Source: Cryobacterium breve
Lineage (GTDB): Bacteria; Actinomycetota; Actinomycetes; Actinomycetales; Microbacteriaceae
Direction of reading: 5' to 3'
Length of the DNA stretch: 38,816 bases
Assembly (NCBI RefSeq): GCF_004402375.1
Contig: NZ_SOGJ01000018.1
Coordinates: 1 to 38,816, forward strand
Shown: in pieces, positions 8,383 to 15,619 of the stretch
How positions within the stretch are numbered: the first letter of the stretch is position 1
Layout: every line of letters begins with the position of its first letter
Made by a program: the position numbers and the translations under genes
Notes under the pieces: model-generated
Databases searched by the model: none
Told to the model about the DNA's origin: nothing
What the model saw: only the letters and a program-made list of their open reading frames with translations

Positions 8383-8643
8383 ATGGAAGACGGCCCAGAG
8401 TTCGCAGAAGGCTCCTATGACTTCGCCCGTAAGACCTACCGCCTAGCGGAGGTCGATTCTCAGGTGTGGCGCGTCTATGACGGTGACACATACATCGGAA
8501 TCGTGACTGAGACCGATGCGACGGCAGCCGAGCCGTGGCCCCACTACACCGAGCACAGCGCTGGTGATGAGACGGCCGCCGCACCGACTACCCACGATTG
8601 GCGGGCTGCCCTCGATCACCTGATCGAGGCGGCTGAAATCTAG
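8383..8643 (+). CDS. Small acidic hypothetical protein
   Basis: This 86-residue protein is acidic. Its first half looks like a small beta-sheet unit (YRLAEVDSQVWRVYDGDTYI) and its C-terminus is helical (DWRAALDHLIEAAEI). It has no signal peptide or membrane helix. It begins 12 bases after the preceding small gene and has no clear ribosome site. A TAGCAAT box lies just upstream, so the start may be leaderless. No family was recognised. Confidence 0.6.
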   Translation: MEDGPEFAEGSYDFARKTYRLAEVDSQVWRVYDGDTYIGIVTETDATAAEPWPHYTEHSAGDETAAAPTTHDWRAALDHLIEAAEI

Positions 8644-8669
8644 TCCTCCCCCGCCACTATCGTTACGGC

Positions 8670-9152
8670 ATGACCGCTACCGAAATTGCCGCATCAGGCC
8701 TTTGGACACAATGGCTCGGCCTAGGGCTGTCGGCAGTGGTTGGCGGCTTAGGCATCTACTTCGCGAGGCTGGCGCAAATCACTAGCCGGCTGTCCAGAGA
8801 TAACCAGGAACGGGCCGCCCTCGCGGCGGCTGATTCTCCTGGCATCCTGCCCACCCCTTCGATTCTGCCCTCGATCGCCTGGTCTACTTCTCCGGTTGGT
8901 GGAGAGTCCTACGTTCTGGTAAACCGCGGCTTCGAAACGGCATATGACGTGACCGTGGACGGGCTTACGGAACTCGACAAGCAGCGGCTCACAGTCAACA
9001 ATCCGACTCCTGAACTCGAGGCCGCGGCTGCGCTCGAATTCGTTTTGGTGTCGAGATTGTCGCTGTCAGGTCCCGCAAACTTGGTCGTCAAGCACTCGAC
9101 CGAACCAGGCGGCACTCGCATTGGAAACGTGCTGCTCGTCCACGCTCCGTAG
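8670..9152 (+). CDS. Hypothetical single-span membrane protein
   Basis: This 160-residue protein has one N-terminal transmembrane helix (WLGLGLSAVVGGLGIYFARL), a short basic linker (ITSRLSRDNQERAA) and a C-terminal domain that looks all-beta (SYVLVNRGFETAYDVTVDGL). The beta domain resembles the accessory domains found on small membrane proteins encoded by actinobacterial mobile DNA. The family is not known to me. The ATG is close behind TATCGTTA, so a leaderless start is possible. It is the last plus-strand gene before the backbone genes begin on the minus strand. Confidence 0.6.
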   Translation: MTATEIAASGLWTQWLGLGLSAVVGGLGIYFARLAQITSRLSRDNQERAALAAADSPGILPTPSILPSIAWSTSPVGGESYVLVNRGFETAYDVTVDGLTELDKQRLTVNNPTPELEAAAALEFVLVSRLSLSGPANLVVKHSTEPGGTRIGNVLLVHAP

Positions 9153-9188
9153 CAATCCGTTCAGAACCGGGCGTGACTGCGAGCTGGT

Positions 9189-9422
9189 CTAGCGGCCGCC
9201 TGCGTGCTGGTCGATCTTGTCGGGCCGGAAGCCTGACCAGTGGTCGCGCTCATCGACCACGACCACTGGGGCTTGGCTGTAACCGAGTTCCTGCGTGACG
9301 TACTCCAACGCGGGATCACTGCCTGTTAGGTCTACTACCTGGTACGCGATCCCTCTGGCGTCCAGCGCGCGGTAGGTGGCGCTGCACTGCACGCAATTCG
9401 GCTTGCTGTAGACGGTCATCAT
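9189..9422 (-). CDS. NrdH-like glutaredoxin
   Basis: This 77-residue thioredoxin-fold redoxin has the active site CVQC near its N-terminus (VYSKPNCVQCSATYRAL) and a cis-Pro region SQAPVVVVD. A late SGFRPDKID matches the NrdH signature SGFRPD. NrdH normally passes electrons from thioredoxin reductase to class Ib ribonucleotide reductase. No reductase gene is in the window, so it would act with the host enzyme. The start is ATG 9422, with AAAGGTG about 6 bases upstream. It lies just downstream of the partition operon, separated by a repeat array. Confidence 0.85.
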   Translation of the reverse strand: MMTVYSKPNCVQCSATYRALDARGIAYQVVDLTGSDPALEYVTQELGYSQAPVVVVDERDHWSGFRPDKIDQHAGGR

Positions 9423-9440
9423 GCGGGGCACCTTTACGAG

Positions 9441-9490
9441 ATGAGCTAGCAAGTGCTAGCTGTTGCTAGCTGTTGCTAGCGTTTGCTATC
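9441..9490. repeat. Downstream partition iteron array (5 x 10 bp)
   Basis: Five GCTAGC or GCTATC cores begin at 9445, 9455, 9465, 9475 and 9485, exactly 10 bp apart, with spacers AAGT, TGTT, TGTT and GTTT. The last core overlaps the stop codon of the ribbon-helix-helix gene. The spacing equals about one helical turn, so the cores lie on one face of the DNA. This is the pattern expected for cooperative binding by a small dimeric partition protein. Confidence 0.8.
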
Positions 9491-9788
9491 GTTTTTCGAT
9501 CTGGTCGAGTCCGATTTTCAGGGCCTCGATCATCAGGTGCTGCAGGGAGTATCGCTCGCGCTTTGAGTAGTCGATGAGGCGGTCGCGCAAGTCCTCGTCA
9601 GTCCATCGGACCAGGCTAGATTTCGGCCGTTGCTCCTCCCCCGCGTTTACCGGGCTCGGCTTCGTGACCTTCGTTGTCCTGGCCTGCGCGGCCGCGGCCG
9701 CGGCCGCGTCATCCGGTCGTGCCTCTGCGGCTGCACCGAACGCGGCGATAGCGCTGGCATCTGGTTTCTTGTTTCGTGCAAGCGCCAT
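9486..9788 (-). CDS. Ribbon-helix-helix partition protein (ParB/ParG role)
   Basis: This 100-residue protein has a flexible Ala-rich N-terminal half and a C-terminal ribbon-helix-helix fold (SLVRWTDEDLRDRLIDYSKR followed by ERYSLQHLMIEALKIGLDQI). Type Ib partition systems pair a short ParA with just such a small centromere-binding protein, whose mobile N-terminus stimulates the ATPase. The start overlaps the parA stop (TAATG). Its likely targets are the two 10-bp repeat arrays on either side of the operon. Binding to the upstream array would also repress the operon. Confidence 0.75.
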   Translation of the reverse strand: MALARNKKPDASAIAAFGAAAEARPDDAAAAAAAQARTTKVTKPSPVNAGEEQRPKSSLVRWTDEDLRDRLIDYSKRERYSLQHLMIEALKIGLDQIEKR

Positions 9789-10435
9789 TATGCGTATACC
9801 TCCGCTACTAGTTCCTGAATCTCGGCGCGGGCCTTCTTGCCCGACGCTCCTGGTACTTCCAGCACTCCACGGCCGTCCGCGAGCGAATCGCGGTAGGCCT
9901 TGCGCAGATAGAGAGCTGTTTCGAGGGGCTTCACCTGGGGGAACTCGACCAGGTACTCAGCAACGTCTACCGTCTCGGTTTCGTTGTGGTTTGTGGGGGC
10001 CTGGTTCAACAGGCTCCGGACGCGCAGTGCCGGGTTGAAGTCGTGTGCAGTGTCAATGACGCCCGTGAACTCCTCCAACGTCTCCACGTCGAGCTGGCTG
10101 GGGCGCAGAACAACGATCATCAGGTCAGCGGCAGTCATGGCCGTTCGCATCTCCTGGTTGTCGTCGCCGGCAGCATCCACGATCACGTGGTCATAGTGCT
10201 TGGCCAGGTCGGTAACCATAGCGTAAACGTTGCCCTGCTTCTCAACGAGTGTCATCGGCGGCGTGTGCCCTGCGTCTACCCGCCGTGCGTGCCACTTGGC
10301 CGAGCTGCGCTGCTTGTCCGCGTCCACGACGACGACGCGTGCGCCAGCGGCAGCCAGGCTCACCGAAACGTTAATGGCAGCGGTCGTTTTTCCCGCGCCA
10401 CCTTTCGTGCCTCCAAAGAGAGTGATGAATCCCAT
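9788..10435 (-). CDS. parA: ParA-family partition ATPase
   Basis: This 215-residue Walker-type ATPase moves plasmid copies apart over the nucleoid. The deviant Walker A motif is GGTKGGAGKTTA near residue 10. The switch region is VVDADKQRS and the Walker B region is HVIVDAAGDD. Its length and lack of an N-terminal DNA-binding domain place it in the short type Ib class. The start at ATG 10435 has AGAAGGG seven bases upstream. It is the first gene of the parA / ribbon-helix-helix operon, and the upstream repeat array begins about 50 bp from the start codon. Confidence 0.9.
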   Translation of the reverse strand: MGFITLFGGTKGGAGKTTAAINVSVSLAAAGARVVVVDADKQRSSAKWHARRVDAGHTPPMTLVEKQGNVYAMVTDLAKHYDHVIVDAAGDDNQEMRTAMTAADLMIVVLRPSQLDVETLEEFTGVIDTAHDFNPALRVRSLLNQAPTNHNETETVDVAEYLVEFPQVKPLETALYLRKAYRDSLADGRGVLEVPGASGKKARAEIQELVAEVYA

Positions 10436-10480
10436 TTCGTACCCTTCTGCTATTAAACGGCAAGAGCGGCGGCAGCCGCT

Positions 10481-10630
10481 CTTGCTAGCAACTGCTATTA
10501 ATTGCTAGTGGCTGCTTGCAAAGCATATCGTGTGCTAGCAAGTGCTAGCGTTATATATCGGATGCTAAAACACGCTATCGAACAATAGCTAACACTAGCA
10601 TTTGCTAGTCCGTGCTATCAAGTGCTATCA
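10481..10630. repeat. Upstream partition iteron array (15 x 10 bp), candidate centromere
   Basis: Fifteen consecutive 10-bp units occupy 10481-10630 in strict register. Most carry the core GCTAGC, GCTATC, GCTATT or GCTAGT at the fourth position of the unit: 10484, 10494, 10504, 10534, 10544, 10574, 10604, 10614 and 10624. Units at 10514, 10524, 10554, 10564, 10584 and 10594 are degenerate. The array is much more AT-rich than its surroundings. It lies upstream of parA and should act both as plasmid centromere and as operator. From 10631 to 10813 I see only a short hairpin. Confidence 0.8.
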
Positions 10631-10719
10631 CCGCGCGAATCTCAATGGCAGCCCTTCACCGACCTCGTGACTCAGAGTTCCTAGTTCGAAGTTCGGGAGA
10701 GAGACAACCTCGTGGCAAG

Positions 10720-10736
10720 GAATCGCGTAGCGATTC
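10720..10736. terminator. Hairpin downstream of the zinc-finger gene
   Basis: GAATCGC, a three-base loop, then GCGATTC form a perfect 7-bp stem. It lies about 80 bp beyond the stop of the minus-strand rep/zinc-finger operon. No T-run follows, so it is only a possible terminator. Confidence 0.3.
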
Positions 10737-10813
10737 GTTGGCGTCACCCGATGCGGAACTGTTGAACTGGGGGAGTCAACGCCGTGCGGTGTGGTCGCGG
10801 TGCGGCAGTACGG

Positions 10814-11551
10814 TCAGGGTTCCGGGGTGAGGTCGATACGGGCTGTGTGGACTTGGCGGCCGCGGAACGTTTTTACGCTTGGCCACTGTCCGTTGACCGG
10901 GCGTAGGTACCGTGCGTCTTGGGAACATTTCGTTCCAGCGTTGCGACCACACCCCGGGCAGCCCGTCGCCGCTATCGCCTGGTCGTAAATTTTCGTGAGC
11001 TGCTGGGTCTCTTCGTTCCCGAGGTGCGTCGAGCAGGAGCCTAAGTACCCTCGATTTGGCCAGTAGACGGGCCTGTTTTTGCACTGTGCCCCGGTCGCTG
11101 TTGCTTGGTCGCAGCGTGCAGTCAGGGCGTCGTCGCGGGTTGCTGTGCGTTCGGCTCTGTTCGTCATAGACAGTCGCAGCCGAGTTAGGTAGTCGTCGTC
11201 GCTGGGGTTGGCCAACTCTGAATACCTGATGATTGCTTCTGGCGTTTGGGGAACGGCCCATTCCAGGCCTCGATCGTTCGTGGGACTTACGGGTGCCTCG
11301 GTGTCTATGAGCAGTTGGGCCTGTTCAAACAGTTGGATCTCCGATAGCAGCCACTCATCAAGAGTGGTCAATCCTTCGAGGATAGGGGAGAGCGCTATTG
11401 GTTCTTGCCCGTAGGCGTTGGCAGCAGCGCGGTAGGCCGTCAACGATTTGAGGATCGAGCGTGCTGCACTGAGTAGACGATCCGGTGACCCTTCCGTCGC
11501 AATTGGCTTAGCGCGGTTGTTGGGTTTTCGTGTCGGTTTCCGCTTACTCAT
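10814..11551 (-). CDS. Hypothetical protein with zinc-finger motifs
   Basis: This 245-residue protein begins with a basic stretch (MSKRKPTRKPNNRAKP), continues with a helical middle, and carries two cysteine/histidine clusters. The first spans about residues 150-180 (CDQATATGAQC, then LGSCSTHLG). The second is CPGCGRNAGTKC followed about 25 residues later by VHTARI. The second has the CxxC-G-C-H-R layout of small zinc fingers common in actinobacterial phage and plasmid proteins. It overlaps the rep gene by 4 bases (ATGA), so it is co-expressed with Rep and may assist replication. The function is not known. Confidence 0.75.
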   Translation of the reverse strand: MSKRKPTRKPNNRAKPIATEGSPDRLLSAARSILKSLTAYRAAANAYGQEPIALSPILEGLTTLDEWLLSEIQLFEQAQLLIDTEAPVSPTNDRGLEWAVPQTPEAIIRYSELANPSDDDYLTRLRLSMTNRAERTATRDDALTARCDQATATGAQCKNRPVYWPNRGYLGSCSTHLGNEETQQLTKIYDQAIAATGCPGCGRNAGTKCSQDARYLRPVNGQWPSVKTFRGRQVHTARIDLTPEP

Positions 11552-12810
11552 CCAGGAATCGTATCCGTGCGCGTGAGCGCCACTTGCGCACCCTCAATGT
11601 TGAGTCTCGTTCTTCCCGGCTTGCGGCCGTAGCGCTTTTTATCTTCTTCGAAGAAGCGAGCAGATGCGCCGTTGTCCTCTGCCCTGATCCGGGCAACTCG
11701 GGCAACTTCGGCGGCGGCAGCAGCAGCCTGTTCACGGCGGGCCTGCTCGTGGGCGGCCCAGCGTGCGCGGTGCTGTTCGAGCAGGGTGGGGGAGTCGAGG
11801 TCGATGGTGGTTTTGATGAGCCAGGCCATGTAGGCGATTGGGTTGTGTTGGCGGTGGCCGTCTTGCACTGTCATGCCGGCGCGCTGGTTGCCGGCGGCGA
11901 TCGCGTCGAGCAGGGTGGCCGCGGTCCAGCGGTCGGGGGTGATTCCGGCGCGGTTGAGCATGGCGCACACGCTGGCGGGGTGGTGTTGGCGTGCTAGCCA
12001 GGGCAGCCGGGTGCTGAGTTCGACGGCGAAACGGTAGAGGTCGGCCGGCCACGGCGTGAACGTGTGCCGGCCTGGGGAGGTTTTGGCTTCTGCAGCTTGG
12101 TCGAGGCTTCCGCGCGCCCTAGCGCGTTGGTGTTTAACCATCTCGGTAAGGGAAGATTTTGGACGTTCTTGACTACTACGTAGTTGGTAGACAGCCCTTC
12201 TCCTGGCTGTGAGTGCGCGGGTTGAAGCACGCTTGATCTGGTGCCGGCCGTAGCGGGCTTTGATCAATGCCCGCTCGGCTGCGGTGAGGTAGCGCCCGGT
12301 GAGGAGCGTCTGTGCGAGTTTGAGTTTGTCGAGGACACGCCAGGCGCGACCGATGGTGCGAATGTGCACCCCGAGTTGCGCGGCGAGGGTCTTGTGCGCA
12401 ACGGTCACGCTGCGCCCGGTGCCGTGATCTGCATAAGGGGCCGCTGCGGCCGCGACCCGGTAGATGGTGTCTATCGCGATCGTGTCGTCTTTGGTCTTGC
12501 GTGCCTGGTCGATTTCATCGGCCGGGATTTCCCGGAGGTCCCGGAGCCAGAACGTTCCTGAGTGCCATGCCACTGTGTGGCGGTGGGCGCCGGGGGGAGG
12601 CTCCCAGGGGGAACGGGCCGGCTCAATGGGCCCAGTGCCCGCCGGCTGACCGTTCGCGTCTGTGGGGCGATCCTGTGGCTGTGAATTGCTGCGTTCCGCC
12701 GCCGTGGTGGCCAGGGCGGCTTCGATATCCGTGGCCGACGGCAGCCATTCCGTCGCCCAGTAACCCGCACGCTCGGCTCCACCCGCATGGGGGGAGTCCG
12801 GTGTCGACAC
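11548..12810 (-). CDS. Probable plasmid replication initiator (Rep)
   Basis: This protein of about 420 residues has a helix-turn-helix region near residue 130 (TLAAQLGVHIRTIGRAWRVL, then GRYLTAAERALIKARYGRHQ). A long helical C-terminal half contains RLPWLARQHHPASVCAMLNR and IAYMAWLIKTTIDL. The layout matches helix-turn-helix replication proteins of actinobacterial plasmids, and no other replication candidate is present. That is the main reason for the call. The first canonical start is GTG 12810, which lacks a ribosome site. A good AGGAG sits about 80 bp further upstream without a canonical start behind it. The gene is coupled to the zinc-finger gene. Confidence 0.65.
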   Translation of the reverse strand: MSTPDSPHAGGAERAGYWATEWLPSATDIEAALATTAAERSNSQPQDRPTDANGQPAGTGPIEPARSPWEPPPGAHRHTVAWHSGTFWLRDLREIPADEIDQARKTKDDTIAIDTIYRVAAAAAPYADHGTGRSVTVAHKTLAAQLGVHIRTIGRAWRVLDKLKLAQTLLTGRYLTAAERALIKARYGRHQIKRASTRALTARRRAVYQLRSSQERPKSSLTEMVKHQRARARGSLDQAAEAKTSPGRHTFTPWPADLYRFAVELSTRLPWLARQHHPASVCAMLNRAGITPDRWTAATLLDAIAAGNQRAGMTVQDGHRQHNPIAYMAWLIKTTIDLDSPTLLEQHRARWAAHEQARREQAAAAAAEVARVARIRAEDNGASARFFEEDKKRYGRKPGRTRLNIEGAQVALTRTDTIPG

Positions 12811-12889
12811 AAAGGAGGACGCGCTATCTGCTGATTTACGAACAGAAACATGAGTTTTTGGCGTCGTTGCGCTTATGATGAAGTCAACT

Positions 12890-12909
12890 CCTTAGGTCCT
12901 TCCTTAGGT
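12890..12909. repeat. Two direct repeats upstream of rep
   Basis: CCTTAGGT occurs at 12890-12897 and again at 12902-12909, 12 bp apart, in the leader of the rep gene. The minus-strand copies include the AGGAG that would serve as ribosome site. They could be an operator or a copy-number control target. The small regulators at 13039 and 13419 are candidate binders. Confidence 0.35.
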
Positions 12910-13005
12910 GGGTACTAAAAAGCTCCGGTTGGTAGCCGGTGTTTTTCTGGAAATGCTCTGAACCTGGTCAGTCGCCAAACTTCTTCAGGTTCGAGCCAAT
13001 GCTTC

Positions 13006-13033
13006 AAGGCCCGTCGCGAAAGCGGCGGGCCTT
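13006..13033 (-). terminator. Hairpin terminator after the small regulator gene
   Basis: AAGGCCCG-T-CGC, a GAAA loop, then GCG-G-CGGGCCTT form a 12-bp stem with one wobble pair. It directly follows the stop of the minus-strand gene at 13039. The flanking A/T bases are few, so termination strength is uncertain. It would separate that gene from rep. Confidence 0.5.
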
Positions 13034-13038
13034 ATGCG

Positions 13039-13269
13039 TTAATCGCGGTCGATAGGCAACTCCCCGTCGCGGTTCTTCTCAGGCATCCACGGCGGGATGC
13101 CCTGGTCCGTCAGTTCGAGGTGATCGACAACCATCTCGAACAGGACAGCCGCCGAGATTTCGGAACGCTTGGCAATCTCGATGAATCGCTCACGTTGATC
13201 CTTCTGGACTACCCACCCAAGGGTCACCGGATTATCTAGGGTGCCTCGGGGGCGTCGACGGATTGCCAT
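13039..13269 (-). CDS. Small probable DNA-binding protein (RHH-like)
   Basis: This 76-residue protein has a basic start (MAIRRRPRGTLDNP), a short strand (VTLGWVVQKDQRE) and two helices (RFIEIAKRSEISAAVLFEMV; DHLEL). It ends in GIPPWMPEKN. The strand-helix-helix order is that of a ribbon-helix-helix protein. Proteins of this type next to rep on actinobacterial plasmids are usually copy-control or partition accessories. It is separated from rep by a hairpin. Confidence 0.6.
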   Translation of the reverse strand: MAIRRRPRGTLDNPVTLGWVVQKDQRERFIEIAKRSEISAAVLFEMVVDHLELTDQGIPPWMPEKNRDGELPIDRD

Positions 13270-13345
13270 AGGTCATAGATTATTCCTATATCTCGGATTA
13301 ACGCTAGCGCTGGTGGTGTGTCGCGCATTTCGGTGCAGCCAGGGC

Positions 13346-13367
13346 GTGGCACGGCTCGCCGTGCCAC
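13346..13367. terminator. Perfect hairpin between small regulator genes
   Basis: GTGGCACGG, loop CTCG, CCGTGCCAC forms a perfect 9-bp stem downstream of the minus-strand regulator gene at 13419. It is probably a terminator or attenuator for that transcript. No T-run follows. Confidence 0.4.
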
Positions 13368-13418
13368 GGTGCTCTGTGACCCCGAATTGACCTGTGTCGG
13401 CGGGGCGTGGGGGAGTGG

Positions 13419-13739
13419 TCAGCCGAGGAGGTAGCCGACTGTTGCACCGAGGTCGGCGGCAATCAGTTCACGGTTGGCCCAGAACTGGGTCTTGGCTGGT
13501 CGACGCCGGACGCCTTCTGGAGCGTTGTTCTGGACGTAGCCCAGCCGGCCCAGTTCGCGTATCGCTTCATGCACGGACCCGCGAGACATAACGTCTTCTC
13601 CGATGAGGTCGAACAGCTCGAAGTAGGTGCGCGACTTTTGGAGCAGAATCCGCAACACGATCGCTCGCGTAGGAGCAGAGTACGCCTCGTGAAACCGTGC
13701 GACCCGCTCGGGAGCAGGGATAGCGGACATGCGGTTCAT
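13419..13739 (-). CDS. Winged-helix transcriptional regulator (ArsR-like)
   Basis: This 106-residue protein has an N-terminal helix (VARFHEAYSAPTRAIVLRIL) and a winged helix-turn-helix (YFELFDLI, then GSVHEAIRELGRLGYVQN, then a basic wing EGVRRRPAKTQFWA). This is the ArsR/PadR-like fold used by small dimeric repressors. No metal-binding cysteines are visible. A perfect 9-bp palindrome lies 65 bp upstream of its start, in the intergenic region shared with the transfer operon. The gene is therefore a good candidate repressor of conjugation and of itself. Confidence 0.75.
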   Translation of the reverse strand: MNRMSAIPAPERVARFHEAYSAPTRAIVLRILLQKSRTYFELFDLIGEDVMSRGSVHEAIRELGRLGYVQNNAPEGVRRRPAKTQFWANRELIAADLGATVGYLLG

Positions 13740-13803
13740 TTTGTCGGACTCTCACCGGTTCCGGCGCGGGCTTCGCCTTTGAACCCCTGCGCCTTGGCCG
13801 CTA

Positions 13804-13822
13804 TATGTAACTCAGTTACATA
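13804..13822. promoter_or_regulatory. Palindromic operator upstream of the regulator gene
   Basis: TATGTAACT, one central base, then AGTTACATA form a perfect 9-bp inverted repeat with 1-bp spacing. It lies between the winged-helix regulator and the transfer operon. The size and symmetry suit a dimeric winged-helix repressor. Confidence 0.6.
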
Positions 13823-13947
13823 AGGGCTCCTCATGTAAGTGGATACCCGGTATTCCTATGGACAGTGAGAATCGTGTCGGCCTTCCGGGAGGACACAAGC
13901 ATACTTCCGCGTAAAAATGCGAAATTAATTTACCCCTACTTCGGGAA

Positions 13948-13978
13948 ACACCCCCTTTTGGGTGGAATGCGGGGGTGT
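13948..13978. promoter_or_regulatory. Inverted repeat ahead of the transfer operon
   Basis: ACACCCCC at 13948-13955 pairs with GGGGGTGT at 13971-13978 across a 15-base loop. It lies just upstream of a TAGTAT box at 13992-13997 that may be the -10 of the transfer promoter. It may be a protein-binding site or a transcript hairpin. Confidence 0.35.
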
Positions 13979-14026
13979 CGTAGGAGACACTTAGTATGCA
14001 GCTCGGGGGACTGCTTAGGTTCCTCG

Positions 14027-14043
14027 ATTGTTTAGTAAACAAT
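14027..14043. promoter_or_regulatory. Palindrome next to the start of the transfer operon
   Basis: ATTGTTTA, one base, TAAACAAT form a perfect 8-bp inverted repeat ending just before the GAGAGGAAG ribosome site of the first transfer gene. A bound repressor here would block the 5' end of the message. It differs in sequence from the palindrome at 13804, so a second regulator may be involved. Confidence 0.5.
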
Positions 14044-14059
14044 TTGAGAGGAAGAACCT

Positions 14060-15247
14060 ATGACTGACACCAGTCGAGGAAACGAAGGCAACGTATTCGG
14101 CGGCGCGGCCCGCGCAAGCCAGTACATCGAAGAGGACACCTGGGAGCGCCCGCCGGACGTCCAGGAGCCCGCTGACGAACCAGGGGAGTCCGGCTCAGTT
14201 CTGGACGACACCCCACCCGATTCACCCTCCGCCGATATCCCGATATGGTCTCCCTCCCTCACGCCCACTGAATCACCGGCACCTGCCGACTCAACGTCAG
14301 TTCTGTTCGGAGGATCTGCAGCAGCGCTAACGGCGACTGACTCGGGCAAGGCCACCACGGGATTCCGCGGCGCTATCGCCCGAATGGGATTCCCGGTCAA
14401 GCCTGGGCCTGAGGAAGTAGCGGCCCGGCATCTTGAGTCAGTGCGGCTCGAAGCCGAGACCATCGTGCGGCAGGCGACTTGGACACGCGCTGTTTCCGTA
14501 CTGGTGAACAACCCCAAGGGCGGGACTGGGAAAACTCCCACAGCGGTCATCCTCGCGGGCGTAATCGCATCGATTCGCGGGGGATCAACGGCGGTCCTGG
14601 AAGTCTCTGACGACCCGGGCGCGCTGGGCTACCGCGCCGAAGGCAACCCCAAGTTGGGTCTGGGAGAGCTGGTGCGCGATATTGACCAGGTCAAGACCGC
14701 TGGCAGGCTCCACGGGTACACCGCACCGCAAACGTCGTTTGCTGACGTGATCGCCTCGACCGGCCGGCGGGACCGCCTGACTGGCGAGGCCGTGGTCTCG
14801 GTCTGCAAGGTCATCGATGAGTTCTACGGGATTCGCGTTATGGACTCGGGCAATGTCACTACCTCATCCGCTTTTCAGGGTGCGGCCTCGGTTGCTGACG
14901 TTCTCGTTATCCCAGTGATGAACGCGGGGGATTCGGTACTCGAAGCGATTCAGCTACTCGAGGAGCTGCGCGCCGCGGGCGGCCAGCCCAAACGCCTGGC
15001 AGACACCGCGATCGCCATTCGGCTCACGGACGGCCGACCGGAAAACCAGGCCGTCACCGCCGAAGTGGCGCGCCTGTTGAAGGAAGCCGGCGTTACCTCG
15101 CTACACGAGGTCCCCTACGACGCCCACATTGCAGAGCGCCAACAAATCACCCTCTCCAAGCTCGCGCCCGCAACCCGTGACGCGTTCGCGGCCGCCGCCG
15201 CCGCGGTCGTCATTTCCCTCAAAAACTCGGTTCTGACCGACCACTGA
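14060..15247 (+). CDS. ParA/MinD-like ATPase of the transfer operon
   Basis: This 395-residue protein has a Pro/Ser/Glu-rich, probably unstructured N-terminal 110 residues. A ParA-type ATPase domain follows, with deviant Walker A NPKGGTGKTPTAVI near residue 154, and continues with VLEVSDDPGALGY and ADVLVIPVMNAGDS. The start at ATG 14060 follows GAGAGGAAG. It is the first gene of the transfer operon, so it probably positions or assembles the secretion machine and does not segregate DNA; the window has a separate true parA. Actinobacterial secretion loci often begin with a gene of this kind. Pro follows the Walker Thr, where Thr or Ser is usual. Confidence 0.8.
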   Translation: MTDTSRGNEGNVFGGAARASQYIEEDTWERPPDVQEPADEPGESGSVLDDTPPDSPSADIPIWSPSLTPTESPAPADSTSVLFGGSAAALTATDSGKATTGFRGAIARMGFPVKPGPEEVAARHLESVRLEAETIVRQATWTRAVSVLVNNPKGGTGKTPTAVILAGVIASIRGGSTAVLEVSDDPGALGYRAEGNPKLGLGELVRDIDQVKTAGRLHGYTAPQTSFADVIASTGRRDRLTGEAVVSVCKVIDEFYGIRVMDSGNVTTSSAFQGAASVADVLVIPVMNAGDSVLEAIQLLEELRAAGGQPKRLADTAIAIRLTDGRPENQAVTAEVARLLKEAGVTSLHEVPYDAHIAERQQITLSKLAPATRDAFAAAAAAVVISLKNSVLTDH

Positions 15248-15261
15248 AAGGTACGAAACCA

Positions 15262-15594
15262 ATGAACGATTTAATTCTCGCCGCCGTCACCCAGTTGCCC
15301 CTTGCCATTGACAACCCCCTCGATGGGCTGATCCCCGACTTCTCCTTCGGCGGATCCGAGTTCACCGCGTTGTGGCAGAAACTCATCACCGCCATTTGGG
15401 GAATCGCGATCCTGATCTCCATCGTCTACCTGGCGCTGGGACTGGTGTCCATGGCCGGCGCTTCCAGCGACTCCAACCCGAACCCGCAGCAGCACGCTCA
15501 GGGTCGCAAAAAAGCCCTGTGGGCTGGCGTCTCCCTGGCCGGCCTCGCCGCCCTCGCGCTGATCGTCGGCGCGATCCTCAGTTTCGTCGGCTAA
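15262..15594 (+). CDS. Small membrane protein, VirB2-like
   Basis: This 110-residue protein has a hydrophobic helix at about residues 40-65 (LITAIWGIAILISIVYLAL), a polar loop containing SSDSNPNPQQHAQGRKK, and a second helix (ALWAGVSLAGLAALALIVGA). Two helices with a short polar basic loop are the layout of VirB2-type pilins and of the small membrane subunits of Gram-positive type IV systems. GAAAGG precedes the ATG. Its position ahead of the VirB8-like gene supports a channel role. Confidence 0.65.
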   Translation: MNDLILAAVTQLPLAIDNPLDGLIPDFSFGGSEFTALWQKLITAIWGIAILISIVYLALGLVSMAGASSDSNPNPQQHAQGRKKALWAGVSLAGLAALALIVGAILSFVG

Positions 15595-15619
15595 CCGCCA
15601 ACCCTCTAGGAGACGCAGC

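Noticed and set aside
9441..10630. CRISPR array as an explanation of the short repeats.
   Set aside because: The units are only 10 bp, contiguous and without unique spacers, and they flank partition genes.
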